A stretch of 64,000 nt of DNA from Roseiarcus sp963833955 (GTDB lineage Bacteria > Pseudomonadota > Alphaproteobacteria > Rhizobiales > Beijerinckiaceae): positions 124,001 through 188,000 of the forward strand of contig CAWHZY010000010.1 in assembly GCA_963833955.1 (NCBI GenBank), written 5' to 3'. A program made the position numbers and the translations under genes. Every line of letters begins with the position of its first letter. Within the stretch, counting starts at the first letter, position 1. Below, one piece after another: positions 52,553 through 60,984 of this stretch. The notes beneath the pieces are model-generated. The model made no database searches. It worked only from the letters and a program-made list of their open reading frames with translations, and had not been told where the DNA came from.

Positions 52553-52639
52553 GAGGAGCTCCGGGGGAGGCGGACTGCCACTTGCCCGGCCAAAGCGGGG
52601 AGGGCAAGCATCATTGGGTCATTGCCCACAGGCCTGACG

Positions 52640-53347
52640 TCAGTGCCTGCGATTGCCGAGCTGATTGGCCGGTAGGTTTTCGTCGATGTGGAAGAGCGCC
52701 GGGTCCGGGTGGGTCGTCAGGTCGACATTGAACAGGGTGACGACCGTCTGGAAGCCCTGGGCGTCGATGACCGTCCATTGTTTCAGCGCAAACGTGGAAG
52801 CGTCGAAGACGAGCGAAAGATGCGCCGTGCCGCCAAGCGCGGCCCGATCCTCGAGCTCGATGGTCACCGTTTTGCCCTCCTGGGAGACATTCAGGAGCTT
52901 CGTGTCGCGGGCCAGGTCGATGTGGTCGGAAAGCAGAAACTTGAGCGGCGTCTGACCGATGAAATATTCGTCCTGCGTGTTGAGCTTTTTGTCGACGATG
53001 GCGACGCTGCGGCCGTCGGCTATGATCTCGAACCGCGCGGGGTCTGTGTATTCGAACCGCATATGACCGGGGCGGGCCACGCTCAGCTGTCCTTCCGAGC
53101 GCCGTCCATTCGGCCCGATCTGAACGAAGTCGGCGCTCATGACGCGGGCCGCGTCGAGCCAGGCGTCGGCGCGCTGAACCGCTTCGTCAGCCGGTATCGG
53201 CGGAGGCGTCCCCTTCGACGATTTGGCGGACTTCTGCGCCGCCACGGCTGGCGCGGTCAGATCAAGCGGCGCCTGCTGCGCCAAGGCGGCAGCGGCGGCC
53301 ATTGCGGAGACGAGCAAAAGCGCGGGCCGTCGGAAGCGTCTCGCCAA
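52640..53347 (-). CDS. lolA: Outer-membrane lipoprotein carrier protein LolA-like
   Basis: About 235 residues from TTG 53347 (preceded by AAGGA), a better start than GTG 53437, which adds an atypical N-terminus. A signal peptide (ALLLVSAMAAAAALAQQ) leads to the LolA fold: MSADFVQIGPNGRRSEGQLS, VARPGHMRFEYTDPARFEII and SLVFDASTFALKQWTVIDAQ. It ferries lipoproteins across the periplasm. The C-terminal FNVDLTTHPDPALFHIDE is standard for alphaproteobacteria. Confidence 0.88.
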   Translation of the reverse strand: MARRFRRPALLLVSAMAAAAALAQQAPLDLTAPAVAAQKSAKSSKGTPPPIPADEAVQRADAWLDAARVMSADFVQIGPNGRRSEGQLSVARPGHMRFEYTDPARFEIIADGRSVAIVDKKLNTQDEYFIGQTPLKFLLSDHIDLARDTKLLNVSQEGKTVTIELEDRAALGGTAHLSLVFDASTFALKQWTVIDAQGFQTVVTLFNVDLTTHPDPALFHIDENLPANQLGNRRH

Positions 53348-53475
53348 GAAATCAAGTCCTTTCGACGGTCGGTTGAGGCGCCGAATCGGCGGTGGAAGCG
53401 CCCGGATATTGGGGGAGAGCCCGCTTTCCGCAAGCACTGCGCTCTTTCTATGGCGGGCGCGCGACCCTTACGAGG

Positions 53476-54807
53476 CTAGCGAACCTCGGCGACCGCCGCC
53501 TCAAGCGCGGCAGCCAGGCGCTCGACGATGGCGTCGACCTGGCTCCCCTCGATGATGAAAGGAGGGGCCAGCAGGACATGATCGCCGTTCACGCCATCGG
53601 CCGTCCCGCCCATCGGATAGACCATCAGACCGCGCGCCATCGCCTCGCGCCTGACGCGCGCATGCAGTTTGGCCGCGGGATCGAACGGCCGTTTGCTGGC
53701 GCGGTCGCTGACCAGCTCGAGCGCCCAAAAGAGGCCGCGGCCCCGAATGTCGCCAACGAACGGGTGCTGGCCGAAGCGCTCCTTGAGCCGGCGCTCGAGC
53801 CTTGCGCCCATCTCGACCACGTTGGCGAGCAGCTGATCCCGCCGGATGACCTCCTGCACCGCCAGCGCCGCCGCCGCGGCGATCGGATGGCCCATATAGG
53901 TGTGGCCGTGCTGAAACGCGCCTGACCCATTCGCGAAGGCCTCAAAGATCCTCTTCGTCAGCATGACCGCGCCGATCGGCTGGTAGCCGCCGCCGAGCCC
54001 CTTGGCGACGGCCATGAGGTCCGGCGCAATCCCCTCCTGCTCGCAGGCGTGCAGCGTGCCGGTGCGGCCCATGCCGCACATCACCTCGTCGAGAATGAGC
54101 AAGACGCCGTAGCGATCGCAGATCGCCCGGATGCGCTTGAAGTAATCGCCAACCGGCGGAACGGCGCCGGCCGTCGCGCCGACCACGGTCTCGGCCACGA
54201 AAGCGATGACGCGGTCGGGGCCGATTTCGACGAGCTTGTCCTCCAGCGCCTGCGCGGCCCTCGCCGCATAAGCCGCGTCGCTCTCGCCTTCCCGCTGCAT
54301 CCGGTAGGCGTAGCAGGGGTCGATGTGGTGGGTCTCGATCAGCAGGGGCTCGAACTGGGCTCGCCGCCAGGCGTTGCCGCCAACCGCCAGAGCGCCCAGC
54401 GTGTTGCCGTGATAGCTATGGCGCCGCGCGATGACATGGGCCCGCTGGGGCTCGCCAATCTCGACGAAATACTGGCGCGCCATCTTGAGCGCCGCCTCGA
54501 TCGCCTCCGAACCGCCGCTGACCAGGTAAACGCGCTCAAGCCCGGGCGGGGCGTCCTCGATCAGGCGGTCGGCCAGACGCTCGGCGGCTTCGGTGGTGAA
54601 AAAGGACGTGTGCGCATAGGCCAGCGCCTCGAGCTGGCGGCGCATCGCGGCCAGTATGTCCGGATGCCCGTGGCCGAGGCATGAGACAGCCGCGCCCCCC
54701 GACGCGTCGAGGTAGCGGCGACCCTCGGAATCGACGATCTCGACGCCCGAGCCGGAAACCGCGACCGGCATGACGGCGTTCGGGGAGCGATGCAGGATAT
54801 GGGTCAT
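53476..54807 (-). CDS. Class III (omega-type) aminotransferase
   Basis: 443 residues from ATG 54807; the frame runs further upstream but without family likeness. PLP enzyme: YLDASGGAAVSCLGHGHPDI, VYLVSGGSEAIEAALKMARQ, HSYHGNTLGALAVGGN, LLILDEVMCGMGRTGTLHAC and the Schiff-base Lys in PDLMAVAKGLGGGYQPIGAV. Subfamily is the aspartate-aminotransferase-like class III group acting on omega-amino acids. Divergent from a beta-keto acid cleavage enzyme 84 bases away; a shared amino-acid catabolic role is likely. Confidence 0.92.
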   Translation of the reverse strand: MTHILHRSPNAVMPVAVSGSGVEIVDSEGRRYLDASGGAAVSCLGHGHPDILAAMRRQLEALAYAHTSFFTTEAAERLADRLIEDAPPGLERVYLVSGGSEAIEAALKMARQYFVEIGEPQRAHVIARRHSYHGNTLGALAVGGNAWRRAQFEPLLIETHHIDPCYAYRMQREGESDAAYAARAAQALEDKLVEIGPDRVIAFVAETVVGATAGAVPPVGDYFKRIRAICDRYGVLLILDEVMCGMGRTGTLHACEQEGIAPDLMAVAKGLGGGYQPIGAVMLTKRIFEAFANGSGAFQHGHTYMGHPIAAAAALAVQEVIRRDQLLANVVEMGARLERRLKERFGQHPFVGDIRGRGLFWALELVSDRASKRPFDPAAKLHARVRREAMARGLMVYPMGGTADGVNGDHVLLAPPFIIEGSQVDAIVERLAAALEAAVAEVR

Positions 54808-54891
54808 GACCGACAACAATGGCGAGTTGTGTGAAGGACGGGTTCGGCCCAGTCTACGCGCTCCCGGAGATCGACGGAAAGGCAAGCAGCG

Positions 54892-55731
54892 GTGGCCGAA
54901 GGGCGAGGACAAGTCGCGTTGACGGTCGCGCCCAACGGTGGGCGCAAGACCAAGGCTGACCACCCGGCGCTGCCGCTGACGGCTGATGAACTCGCCCGCA
55001 CCGCCGCCGAGTGCCTCGAGCGCGGGGCCTCGATGATCCATCTGCATGTGCGCGACGCCGAGGGCCGGCATTGCCTCGATCCCGAGGCCTATCGCGCGCT
55101 GATCGCGCAGGTCTGTGAGGCCGTCGGGGACCGGCTGGTCCTGCAGATCACCAGCGAATCGATCGGCCGCTATTCCCCCGCCCAGCAAAGGACGGCCGTC
55201 CTCAAAACCAACCCGGAAGCCGTGTCGCTGGCGCTCAGAGAGCTCGCCCCGGAGGCCGCCGACGAGAAGGACTTCTGCGTCTTTCTCGGCAAGCTCAAGC
55301 AGATGCGGGTCTGGCCTCAGATCATTCTTTACACGCCGGCCGAGGCGGAGCGGCTTGGGGCGATGGCGAAGCAGGGGTTGATCCCGTTCGACAAGCTCTC
55401 CGTCCTTTACGTGCTCGGGCGGTATTCGATCACCCGCACCGCTTTGCCGCGCGACCTCCTGCCGTTCATCGCCCCCGACATGCCCCGGTTCCACTCGTGG
55501 AGCGTCTGCGCCTTCGGCCGCCGGGAGACGGCTTGCGTCACCGCCGCGGCGCTGCTTGGCGGCCATGCGCGGGTCGGGTTTGAGAACAATCTCAACCTGC
55601 CCGACGGCGCCCGGGCGGCGTCAAACGCGGAACTGGTCGGGGCCGCGGCCAGCGCCCTCGAAGCGGTCGGCCTTCAGACCCAAACCGCGGACGGCCTCAG
55701 GGAGGAGATCGCTGCGGCGATGGGGAAGTGA
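54892..55731 (+). CDS. Beta-keto acid cleavage enzyme (BKACE, DUF849)
   Basis: 279 residues from GTG 54892. TIM-barrel zinc enzyme: VALTVAPNGGRKTKADHPAL, the HLHVRDAEGRHCLDPEAYRA zinc site, QITSESIGRYSPAQQ and GGHARVGFENNLNLPDGARA near the end. Family members condense a beta-keto acid with acetyl-CoA and cleave it, as in lysine fermentation (Kce). The substrate here is unknown. The neighbouring aminotransferase could generate its keto-acid substrate. Confidence 0.9.
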   Translation: MAEGRGQVALTVAPNGGRKTKADHPALPLTADELARTAAECLERGASMIHLHVRDAEGRHCLDPEAYRALIAQVCEAVGDRLVLQITSESIGRYSPAQQRTAVLKTNPEAVSLALRELAPEAADEKDFCVFLGKLKQMRVWPQIILYTPAEAERLGAMAKQGLIPFDKLSVLYVLGRYSITRTALPRDLLPFIAPDMPRFHSWSVCAFGRRETACVTAAALLGGHARVGFENNLNLPDGARAASNAELVGAAASALEAVGLQTQTADGLREEIAAAMGK

Positions 55732-55790
55732 GCGCGTCCGTGGCACGGGCCAGCGCACCCATGCGAAGCATGCATGGGCCAATTCACATA

Positions 55791-55860
55791 AACGCGAATA
55801 AACGCGACTAAACGAGCGTAAACGTTAGTAAAATGGCTGGCGTTTACTAGCGTTTATTTT
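55791..55860. repeat. Helically phased 10-bp repeat array (four direct, two inverted)
   Basis: Direct units AACGCGAATA, AACGCGACTA, AACGAGCGTA and AACGTTAGTA follow each other with exact 10-bp spacing. After a 10-bp spacer come CGTTTACTAG and CGTTTATTTT, the inverted form, again ten apart. The two arms can also pair into a hairpin (ATAAACGCGACTAAACG against CGTTTACTAGCGTTTAT, two mismatches) followed by TTTTTT. Confidence 0.85.
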
Positions 55861-55863
55861 TTC

Positions 55864-55891
55864 GAATCGGGACTTTTCAATGGGTTACGGC
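55864..55891. repeat. 28-bp dispersed repeat, copy 2
   Basis: GAATCGGGACTTTTCAA plus GTTAC-containing flank, the inverted match of 46760-46787. It begins four bases after the phased array. Confidence 0.75.
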
Positions 55892-56173
55892 CGTTTGGAG
55901 TCAGAGAATTTCCCGCTCCGCCTGGCTTCCCGGCGAAATGCATGACGAGTATAGCTCTTTCCCCGACTGACGGCGCGGTCCAACATTGTCCATGCAATGA
56001 GGTATAGCATGGATTCTGATTTTCGTAAAGTGAGGATGCGACAATTTTGAACGGGCGGTCACAGCAGGGGCGGGCGTCCGTCGGCCGGAGCGTGGCCTGG
56101 GGTGAGATCGCGGCTTTCCTGAACTGCGCCCAGTGCGTGCAGGTGCAGGCCGATCCGCCGATACCCAACGGCC

Positions 56174-56599
56174 TTAAGCCTTTGACCTGGAATCCGGAGC
56201 CACATCAATAACTTCTCCGTCTTCCTTCACGAAGCGGCCAAGGTTCGCATTGGGAAGAATGTCGAGCACCGCTTCCGACGGACGGCAGAGTTTGACGCCC
56301 TTGGGCGTCACGACAATCGGCCGATTGATCAGAATTGGGTGCGCGATCATGAAATCGAGCAATTGCTCGTCCGACCATTTCGGATTCTCCAGCCCCAGTT
56401 CGGCATAAGGGGTTCCTTTCTCGCGCAGGAGCGCGCGCACCGGGATTCCCATCGCCTGAATGAGCGCCTTGAGCCGCTCACGGCCTGGCGGGTTCTTGAG
56501 GTATTCGATAACGACGGGCTCTTCGCCGCTCTGCCGGATCATCGCCAGCACGTTGCGCGACGTGCCGCAGTTCGGGTTGTGGTAGATCGTGACCGTCAT
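56174..56599 (-). CDS. arsC: Arsenate reductase, glutaredoxin-coupled type
   Basis: 141 residues from ATG 56599: MTVTIYHNPNCGTSRNVLAM with the active Cys about residue 12. The Arg-containing loop IAHPILINRPIVVTPKGVKL and CRPSEAVLDIL match the enterobacterial ArsC fold. It reduces arsenate with glutathione and glutaredoxin. Last gene of the ars operon, 10 bases after acr3. Confidence 0.93.
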   Translation of the reverse strand: MTVTIYHNPNCGTSRNVLAMIRQSGEEPVVIEYLKNPPGRERLKALIQAMGIPVRALLREKGTPYAELGLENPKWSDEQLLDFMIAHPILINRPIVVTPKGVKLCRPSEAVLDILPNANLGRFVKEDGEVIDVAPDSRSKA

Positions 56600-56609
56600 C
56601 GCGCCGCCT

Positions 56610-57668
56610 TCAGGGAGACTTCTCAACGAGGGTTGCTGCCCCGGGCAGCCCGCGCTCGTACCAATCCCGGCTGCGATTGACGATCCAGACCGCCGACAAC
56701 ATGACCGGCACTTCGATCAGAACCCCGACGACCGTGGCGAGCGCCGCCCCGGAATTGAACCCGAACAGGCTGATCGCCGCAGCCACGGCAAGTTCGAAGA
56801 AGTTGCTCGCGCCGATCAGCGCCGACGGCCCCGCCACGCAATGCTGCTCGCCAACGAGCCGGTTGAGGCCATAGGCGATCCCTGCATTCAGATAGACCTG
56901 AATGAGAATCGGCACCGCCAGAAGACCGATCACCAAAGGCTGGGCGAGGATTTGCTGGCCCTGAAAGCCGAACAGGAGAACGAGCGTCGCCAGCAGGGAC
57001 AGGAGAGAAACCGGACCGAGCCTGGCCAGCAATCGGGCCAGCCCGGCTTCTCCGTCCTTCGTCAGAACGAACCGCCGGACCGCCTGAGCCGCCATGACCG
57101 GAACGACGATATAGAGGGCCACCGACAAGACCAGCGTATCCCACGGAACCGTGATCGCGGAGAGTCCCAGCAACAGCGCTACAATCGGGGCGAAAGCAAA
57201 CACCATGATCGTGTCGTTGAGCGCCACCTGCGAGAGCGTGAAATGGGGCTCGCCCTTCATCAGGTTGCTCCAGACGAACACCATGGCGGTGCATGGCGCC
57301 GCGCCAAGGAGAATGAGCCCGGCTATGTAGGCGTTGATCTGATCCGGGGGCAGCCAGGCGCGAAACACGTGACCGATGAAAAGCCAGGCCAGCGCCGCCA
57401 TCGAGAAGGGCTTCACGCCCCAATTGACGATCAGCGTAACCCCTATGCCGCGCCAATGTTCGCCGACCCGGCGCAGCGCCGCGAAATCGATCTTCAGCAG
57501 CATCGGCACGATCATCAGCCAGATCAGGATCGCCACCGGCAGGTTGACTTTCGCCACTTCGACGCCGCCGATGGCGTGGAACACGCCGGGCACGGCATGG
57601 CCGAGCCCAATCCCTGCGATGATGCAGAGAAACACCCAGACCGTCAGATAGCGCTCGAAGACGGACAT
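56610..57668 (-). CDS. acr3: Arsenite efflux transporter ACR3
   Basis: 352 residues from ATG 57668 with ten membrane segments. ACR3 marks: LPVAILIWLMIVPMLLKIDF, LILLGAAPCTAMVFVWSNLM (the conserved Cys), LNDTIMVFAFAPIVALLLGL and ALIGASNFFELAVAAAISLF. Exports arsenite by proton exchange. It overlaps the stop of the preceding arsC by one base. Confidence 0.95.
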   Translation of the reverse strand: MSVFERYLTVWVFLCIIAGIGLGHAVPGVFHAIGGVEVAKVNLPVAILIWLMIVPMLLKIDFAALRRVGEHWRGIGVTLIVNWGVKPFSMAALAWLFIGHVFRAWLPPDQINAYIAGLILLGAAPCTAMVFVWSNLMKGEPHFTLSQVALNDTIMVFAFAPIVALLLGLSAITVPWDTLVLSVALYIVVPVMAAQAVRRFVLTKDGEAGLARLLARLGPVSLLSLLATLVLLFGFQGQQILAQPLVIGLLAVPILIQVYLNAGIAYGLNRLVGEQHCVAGPSALIGASNFFELAVAAAISLFGFNSGAALATVVGVLIEVPVMLSAVWIVNRSRDWYERGLPGAATLVEKSP

Positions 57669-58195
57669 CAGTGGACTCCGTCCTTGCGCGCTGTCGCTCC
57701 GTCGAGACGACCAATATCCCGAAGCTTCGCCCCCAGCGCCATCCTGTCGAGGCTCCGGATCGGGAGGCTGGTGAAAACCGATATCCGGTTCTTGAGATAT
57801 TTGAACGCGGTGACGAAGGCGCGCTCCTTCTCGATGGCGCTTCCCTCGACCGCAGCCGGGTCTTCGATGCCCCAATGCGCCGTCATCGGTTGTCCCGGCC
57901 ACACCGGGCAGGTCTCGCCCGCGGCGCTGTCGCAGACCGTGAACACGAAATCCATGATCGGCGCGCCGGGCGCGGCGAACGCCTCCCATCCCTTGGATCG
58001 ATAGCCGTCGGTGGAATAGCCGTAGGCGCCCAGAACCTTCAGCGCGAACGGGTTGATCTTCCCCTTTGGGTGACTGCCCGCCGAAAACGCGTTGAAGCGA
58101 CCCGCCCCGTCCTTGCGCAGGATTCCTTCCGCCAGGATCGACCGCGCGCTGTTGCCGGTGCAAAGGAAGAGGACGTTGAAGGGATGATCGCTCAT
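57668..58195 (-). CDS. arsC: Arsenate reductase, low-molecular-weight phosphatase (thioredoxin) type
   Basis: 175 residues from ATG 58195. The phosphatase-like P-loop NVLFLCTGNSARSILAEGIL sits at the start and the conserved DFVFTVCDSAAGETCPVWPG in the middle carries further redox cysteines. This class reduces arsenate with thioredoxin. Having this and the glutaredoxin class in one operon is uncommon but known. Confidence 0.93.
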   Translation of the reverse strand: MSDHPFNVLFLCTGNSARSILAEGILRKDGAGRFNAFSAGSHPKGKINPFALKVLGAYGYSTDGYRSKGWEAFAAPGAPIMDFVFTVCDSAAGETCPVWPGQPMTAHWGIEDPAAVEGSAIEKERAFVTAFKYLKNRISVFTSLPIRSLDRMALGAKLRDIGRLDGATARKDGVH

Positions 58196-58205
58196 CGGCC
58201 GCGTC

Positions 58206-59057
58206 CTATTGGCAGCAGGTTGGAGCGCAGCAACTCCCGGTTTTCGTATTCGAGGCTACGCCTGGCTTCCTCGCGCGGACGAAGGCGCTCATGAACTTGT
58301 CGCCGACCTCCGACGCAATCGCATCGACGTCGACGCTCTGGCTGATCAGGAATTCGCGGGCGTCTTCCACGTTGTAGATCCGCGTGGGCTCAATGCCGAT
58401 CGCCTCGAACCCGGCGGCGGCGAGCCGCATCCGGTAGTCGTTTTCGTCGAGCGCGCCGGCGATGCAGCCGACCCAGAGGAGCATGTTCCGACGGACAGCT
58501 TCGGGAATCGCGCCGCGCGTCACAACGTCGGACACGGCCAAGCGGCCCCCTGGCTTCAAGACGCGGAACGCTTCACGCAGCACTTTATCCTTGTCTGCGG
58601 AGAGATTGATAACGCAGTTTGAAATGATCACATCCACCGAGCTGTCCGGCAGCGGAATCGCCTCAATCTCGCCCTTCAGAAACTCGACGTTTTCCGCTCC
58701 CGCCTTCTTCTGGTTCTCGCGGGCAAGCGCCAGCATGTCGTCGGTCATGTCGAGCCCGTAGGCCTTGCCCGAGGGGCCGACGCGGCGGGCCGAAAGCAAA
58801 ACGTCGATGCCGCCGCCGGAGCCGAGATCGAGAACCGTCTCGCCTTCCTTAAGCTCAGCGAGCGCGGTGGGATTGCCACAGCCGAGCGACGCCAGCACTG
58901 CGTTCTCGGGCAACTCGCGGGTTTCTGCGTCGGCGTAGAGATTCGATGTGATCGGGTCCCATTCCTTCGCCCCGCAGCACGAAGAACCGGTCCGCACGTT
59001 TTGCGCCGCCTCGGCGTAGCGCTCTCGTACGACTTCGCGGATATCGGTCTCAGACAT
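58206..59057 (-). CDS. arsM: Arsenite S-adenosylmethionine methyltransferase
   Basis: 283 residues from ATG 59057. SAM-binding fold VLDLGSGGGIDVLLSARRVG, with the arsenic-binding cysteines: NVRTGSSCCGAKEW, IISNCVINLSADKDKVLREA and LLWVGCIAGALDENDYRM. The tail ends in a Cys-rich GSCCAPTCCQ. Methylates arsenite to volatile or less toxic species. Second in the operon, 11 bases after arsR. Confidence 0.95.
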   Translation of the reverse strand: MSETDIREVVRERYAEAAQNVRTGSSCCGAKEWDPITSNLYADAETRELPENAVLASLGCGNPTALAELKEGETVLDLGSGGGIDVLLSARRVGPSGKAYGLDMTDDMLALARENQKKAGAENVEFLKGEIEAIPLPDSSVDVIISNCVINLSADKDKVLREAFRVLKPGGRLAVSDVVTRGAIPEAVRRNMLLWVGCIAGALDENDYRMRLAAAGFEAIGIEPTRIYNVEDAREFLISQSVDVDAIASEVGDKFMSAFVRARKPGVASNTKTGSCCAPTCCQ

Positions 59058-59068
59058 CGGCGTTCTCC

Positions 59069-59413
59069 TCACGGACAGGCGCAAGTGATGGCTTCGGGCT
59101 TGATCGCCTTGTTGCGGGTGCAGCACTCGGCGAACAGAAACCCGACGATCTCCTGAAGCGTCGCGGTGTCGGCGGTATAGCGAAGAAAGGTGCTTTCCCG
59201 ACGGACTGCGACCAAGCCTTCGTTCTTCAGCTTGTCGAGGTGATGCGAAAGGGTCGACGGCGGGACGCCGAGTTCGGAGCCGATCTCGCCGACGACGAGA
59301 CCTTCCGGATGAGCCGCGAGCAGAAGGCGGACGATGCGCAGCCGCGCCTCGGACCCGAGCGCCGCGAGCATGTCGGCGTAGCGGGCGGTCTGCTCGGCGT
59401 CGGTGGTCGGCAT
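59069..59413 (-). CDS. arsR: ArsR-family transcriptional repressor
   Basis: 114 residues from ATG 59413. Winged helix: MLAALGSEARLRIVRLLLAA, GELGVPPSTLSHHLDKL-like GSELGVPPSTLSHHLDKLKN. Cysteines at the C-terminus (FAECCTRNKAIKPEAITCAC) could bind As(III), unlike the ELCVCDL site of the classical ArsR, which is absent. First gene of the operon, so it represses itself and the rest. Confidence 0.93.
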   Translation of the reverse strand: MPTTDAEQTARYADMLAALGSEARLRIVRLLLAAHPEGLVVGEIGSELGVPPSTLSHHLDKLKNEGLVAVRRESTFLRYTADTATLQEIVGFLFAECCTRNKAIKPEAITCACP

Positions 59414-59431
59414 GAAGCCTCCTTCCGTAGT

Positions 59432-59460
59432 TCCATAACTGCCGAACAATCGAATGTCAA
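59432..59460 (-). promoter_or_regulatory. Sigma-70-type promoter of the ars operon
   Basis: On the minus strand TTGACA (59460-59455), a 17-base spacer, then TATGGA (59437-59432). This lies 18 bases upstream of the arsR start, and is the best promoter match in the window. The spacer and flank are the likely ArsR operator. Confidence 0.75.
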
Positions 59461-59554
59461 CTGGCCTTGGAGGCGCGCTTTGCGCTCGCCGCCGCAACGG
59501 ACGATGCGACCTTGAGGACGAATTGCTTTGCGGCGAGCGAGTCGCGCGCTTCTG

Positions 59555-60412
59555 CTAGTCCCTGAGCAACTCGTTGATCTCCGTCTTCGCCCGCGTCTGG
59601 GCGTCGACGGTTTTCACGATCACGGCGCAATAGAGGGACGGCCCGGGCGAACCGTCGGGCAGCGGCTTGCCGGGCAGGGAGCCCGGCACGACCACCGAAT
59701 AGGGGGGGACATGGCCGACGTGGACCTTGCCGGTCGCGCGGTCGATCACCTTGGTCGAGGCGGAAATGAACACCCCCATCGACAGCACCGAGCCTTCGCC
59801 GACGATGACGCCTTCGACCACTTCGGAACGCGCGCCGATGAAGCAATCGTCCTCGATGATGGTCGGATTGGCCTGCAGCGGCTCGAGCACGCCGCCAATG
59901 CCCACGCCGCCCGACAAATGCACGTGCTTGCCGATCTGCGCGCACGAGCCGACCGTGACCCAGGTGTCGACCATGGTCTTTTCATCGACATAGGCGCCGA
60001 GATTGACGAAGCTCGGCATCAAGACGACATCGCGGCCGATGAAGGCCGAGCGCCGCACGATCGCGCCCGGGACGGCGCGGAAGCCCGCGTCCTTGAATCG
60101 GTTCTCGCCCCAGCCTTCGAGCTTCGAGGGAATCTTGTCCCACCAGGCCGCCTGGCCAGGTCCCCCGTCGATGAGCACATTGTCGTTGAGGCGGAAACTC
60201 AGAAGCACCGCCTTCTTGAGCCACTGGTTGACCTTCCACGAATTCGGCCCGGTCGCGCCGGGCAGCTTTTCGGCCACCCGCGCCTTGCCGCGGTCGAGCA
60301 GATCGAGCGCCTCTTCGACCGCGTCGCGCGCATGGCCCCTGGTCGCCGCATTGATCGTGGCGCGATCCTCGAAGGCCTTTTCGATCTGGGTCTGAAGGCG
60401 GACGTCGGTCAT
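59555..60412 (-). CDS. dapD: 2,3,4,5-tetrahydropyridine-2,6-dicarboxylate N-succinyltransferase
   Basis: 285 residues from ATG 60412. Left-handed beta-helix acyltransferase of the diaminopimelate/lysine pathway: NDNVLIDGGPGQAAWWDKIP, RRSAFIGRDVVLMPSFVNLG, VGSCAQIGKHVHLSGGVGIG and EDDCFIGARSEVVEGVIVGE. Length is normal (274-285). Transcribed towards arsR, with a 141-base gap and an independent ars promoter. Confidence 0.96.
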   Translation of the reverse strand: MTDVRLQTQIEKAFEDRATINAATRGHARDAVEEALDLLDRGKARVAEKLPGATGPNSWKVNQWLKKAVLLSFRLNDNVLIDGGPGQAAWWDKIPSKLEGWGENRFKDAGFRAVPGAIVRRSAFIGRDVVLMPSFVNLGAYVDEKTMVDTWVTVGSCAQIGKHVHLSGGVGIGGVLEPLQANPTIIEDDCFIGARSEVVEGVIVGEGSVLSMGVFISASTKVIDRATGKVHVGHVPPYSVVVPGSLPGKPLPDGSPGPSLYCAVIVKTVDAQTRAKTEINELLRD

Positions 60413-60651
60413 TGGCTATCCTGAAATTGAAGCGCGCCTGAAATTGAAGCGCGGGACGTTTCGTCGCCCGATCAGGGCTTGTCAACGGTGGGAATCCCGA
60501 TACGCCTTGAGCTCACTTTCGCATTCGCTGGAAACGGCGACTGCACCGCATCGGCATTTGACCTTGTCGGGCGCTTGAAACCAAGGCAAATGAGCGCAAT
60601 CTGAGTTGGGTCCTTATTGGCGAGGGCAGGATCATGGGCGAGGGTAGGATC

Positions 60652-60912
60652 ATGGCAAAATCGGCAATCGTCGCCGCCTTCCTGCTCGCCGCGATCGCGG
60701 GCGGTGGGGCTTATGGGCAAGACAACAGTCTTGTGGCTCCAGAGCTTGCGAAGCCCGCGCCGGGGCATCTTCTGGATAAGGACTATCTGGCGCCGACCGG
60801 CGCGACTGTCCCGCGGCCGGGCGTCCCTCAAGGATCGGGACCGACGGCGCTCGATCGCAAGATCCAGCAGGAGAATAACCAGATCGACAACAGCATTTGC
60901 AAGGGGTGCTGA
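60652..60912 (+). CDS. Small secreted protein, 86 residues
   Basis: ATG 60652 (an ATG at 60634 is in frame). Signal peptide MAKSAIVAAFLLAAIAGGGA. The mature part has PELAKPAPGHLLDKDYLAPT and GSGPTALDRKIQQENNQIDN and ends in CKGC, a terminal Cys pair. Likely a small periplasmic protein; no family recognised. Confidence 0.55.
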   Translation: MAKSAIVAAFLLAAIAGGGAYGQDNSLVAPELAKPAPGHLLDKDYLAPTGATVPRPGVPQGSGPTALDRKIQQENNQIDNSICKGC

Positions 60913-60934
60913 CCTAGCTCTCCCGCCCCCCTTG

Positions 60935-60974
60935 GCCCGTCGAGAGACGGGCGTTCTTCGGAACGCCCTGTGGT
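60935..60974. repeat. Dispersed palindromic repeat, short copy
   Basis: GCCCGTCGAGAGACGGGCGT then TCTTCGGAACGCCCTGTGG matches the hairpin pair of 13399-13480 and 42871-43036. It abuts the truncated DUF559 fragment. Confidence 0.75.
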
Positions 60975-60984
60975 GGAGGCGGGC

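Larger units (their letters stand above)
55732..56173. other. Intergenic region with a phased repeat array
   Basis: 442 bases between the BKACE gene and the end of the ars operon. Holds the 10-bp repeat array, a copy of the 28-bp dispersed repeat, and an inverted pair CCCATGC/GCATGGG-like near 55758-55778. The rest has only weak frames. Confidence 0.5.

Noticed and set aside
55791..55860. CRISPR array
   Set aside because: Units are only 10 bp with no spacers of normal length and no cas genes; better described as a phased direct-repeat array.
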